Position numbers and translations under genes: made by a program
Part shown: positions 12,996 to 13,229 of the stretch, in pieces
Layout: the number at the start of each line of letters is the position of its first letter
How positions within the stretch are numbered: the stretch's first letter is position 1
From: Treponema sp.
GTDB lineage: Bacteria; Spirochaetota; Spirochaetia; Treponematales; Breznakiellaceae
Direction: 5' to 3'
Assembly: GCA_031273835.1 (NCBI GenBank)
Contig: JAISRD010000147.1
Location: 1-13,229 of the forward strand
Length of the DNA stretch: 13,229 nt
Notes under the pieces: generated by a model
Seen by the model: the letters and a program-made list of their open reading frames with translations, nothing else
Told to the model about the DNA's origin: nothing
Databases searched by the model: none

Positions 12996-13037
12996 AGGAT
13001 CGTTTCAAGGGGGCTTAAGATTGTTTCGGGAGCGCCT
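12996..13037. repeat. Imperfect 21-bp tandem direct repeat
   Basis: AGGATCGTTTC (12996-13006) recurs as AAGATTGTTTC (13017-13027), exactly 21 bp on. The two 21-bp units match at about 14 of 21 positions. The period equals that of the palindromic pair upstream, although the sequences are unlike. Confidence 0.4.
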
Positions 13038-13094
13038 GGAACCGGGAGTTTCTGAGCCTGTAACATTTTGGTGGTAAATCCCGGGCGGTTTTCC

Positions 13095-13128
13095 CTCATT
13101 CGTTTCCCCCCGGGGGGTTGCGTATGAG
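13095..13128. repeat. 34-bp palindrome with a 12-bp C6G6 centre
   Basis: CCCCCC (13106-13111) meets GGGGGG (13112-13117). After a 3-base non-pairing interval on each side, CTCATTCG (13095-13102) pairs with CGTATGAG (13121-13128) at seven of eight positions. No T-tract follows, so it is not a standard terminator. Confidence 0.6.
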
Positions 13129-13154
13129 AACAGGGCGAAATTGGACTAAAATGA

Positions 13155-13172
13155 TTGACAAAATAATGTCAA
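13155..13172. promoter_or_regulatory. Operator-like palindrome before the next gene
   Basis: TTGACAAAATAATGTCAA is a perfect inverted repeat of 6-bp arms with a 6-bp AT spacer. It is centred about 33 bp before the inferred start point at 13197. Its left arm is also a consensus -35 hexamer, but the nearest -10-like sequence at a tolerable distance (TATAAA, 13176-13181) is only 15 bp away. A dimeric repressor bound here would block polymerase. Confidence 0.5.
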
Positions 13173-13181
13173 AGATATAAA

Positions 13182-13190
13182 TGATATATT
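13182..13190 (+). promoter_or_regulatory. Extended -10 promoter of the gene at the right edge
   Basis: TGATATATT is an extended -10 element of the same form as the carD promoter (TGATATAAT). Transcription should begin near 13197, only 5 nt before the ATG at 13202. Confidence 0.5.
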
Positions 13191-13201
13191 AAAATGAAGC
13201 A

Positions 13202-13229
13202 ATGAAATTTTATAAATTAAGGATTTGCA
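13202..13229 (+). CDS. Possible start of a gene cut by the window end
   Basis: ATG at 13202-13204 opens a frame reading MKFYKLRIC to the window edge. It follows the extended -10 at 13182-13190 by 11 bp and has no Shine-Dalgarno. The MKFYKLRIC opening has the Lys-rich start of a possible signal peptide, but nine residues cannot identify anything. An alternative is TTG at 13225 after TAAGGA. Confidence 0.3.

Larger units (their letters stand above)
12771..13201. other. Repeat-rich intergenic region
   Basis: 431 bases hold no convincing gene. In order they hold the 12-bp tandem duplication, the purine/pyrimidine hairpin element, the paired 21-bp palindromes, an imperfect 21-bp direct repeat, the C6G6 palindrome, and from about 13140 an AT-rich promoter region with an operator-like palindrome. 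Short frames crossing it are low-complexity translations of the repeats. Confidence 0.75.

Noticed and set aside
12705..13099. Small minus-strand frames over the terminal intergenic region
   Set aside because: Their apparent repeated peptides (SVEL, ETIL) are translations of the 21-bp repeats. No ribosome binding site or family match is evident.
1..13229. CRISPR arrays, tRNA/rRNA genes, insertion sequences, toxin-antitoxin or defence genes
   Set aside because: Looked for by eye. I saw no regularly spaced long repeats, transposase motifs, tRNA cloverleaf ends or defence-family motifs in this window.

Overview
The window looks like part of a spirochete chromosome, most likely a Treponema of the moderately high-GC, termite-gut type. 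The evidence is a CarD-type RNA polymerase regulator just upstream of MEP-pathway genes, a giant membrane-anchored coiled-coil protein of the kind I recall being called SpiroCoCo, a Treponema-type hypothetical protein at the left edge, and tandem signal peptidase I genes. This assignment comes from remembered gene families and is not checked against a database. The genes are ordinary chromosomal genes with uniform GC-rich codon use. Only the last ~450 bases (after 12770) look different: they are non-coding, repeat-rich, and become strongly AT-rich after about 13140.

Layout. Bases 1-3000 (+): the 3' part of a conserved hypothetical gene, then an oligopeptide-type periplasmic binding protein without its transporter genes. 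Bases 3048-5612 (+): carD with an extended -10 promoter, then a tight ispD-ispF-nth run that joins isoprenoid precursor synthesis (MEP pathway) to base-excision repair. Bases 5649-9550 (-): a three-gene operon read leftward, encoding a HAD-family hydrolase, a 935-residue coiled-coil membrane protein and a 103-residue two-helix membrane protein. It converges with nth at its end. Bases 9668-12770 (+): lepB1, lepB2 and hemW (two signal peptidase I paralogues and a radical-SAM HemW-like protein), divergent from the HAD operon across a 182-bp promoter region.

Regulatory picture. At carD, ispD, lepB1 and the gene that begins at the right edge, a -10-like hexamer lies so close to the start codon that the transcript would have a 0-5 nt leader. 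The HAD gene instead has a clear -10, a 16-nt leader and a very strong Shine-Dalgarno, which puts its start at a GTG. Several downstream operon genes start with TTG or GTG: nth, lepB2, hemW and the 103-residue gene.

Best leads. LepB2 appears to carry Thr in place of the catalytic Ser while keeping the catalytic Lys. The terminal intergenic region holds two adjacent 21-bp palindromic units with a compensatory base-pair change, a long purine/pyrimidine hairpin in a degenerate AACCGCAAA-type element, a GC-rich 34-bp palindrome, and an operator-like TTGACA-N6-TGTCAA palindrome in front of the next gene. I do not see a complete new multi-gene system in this window.
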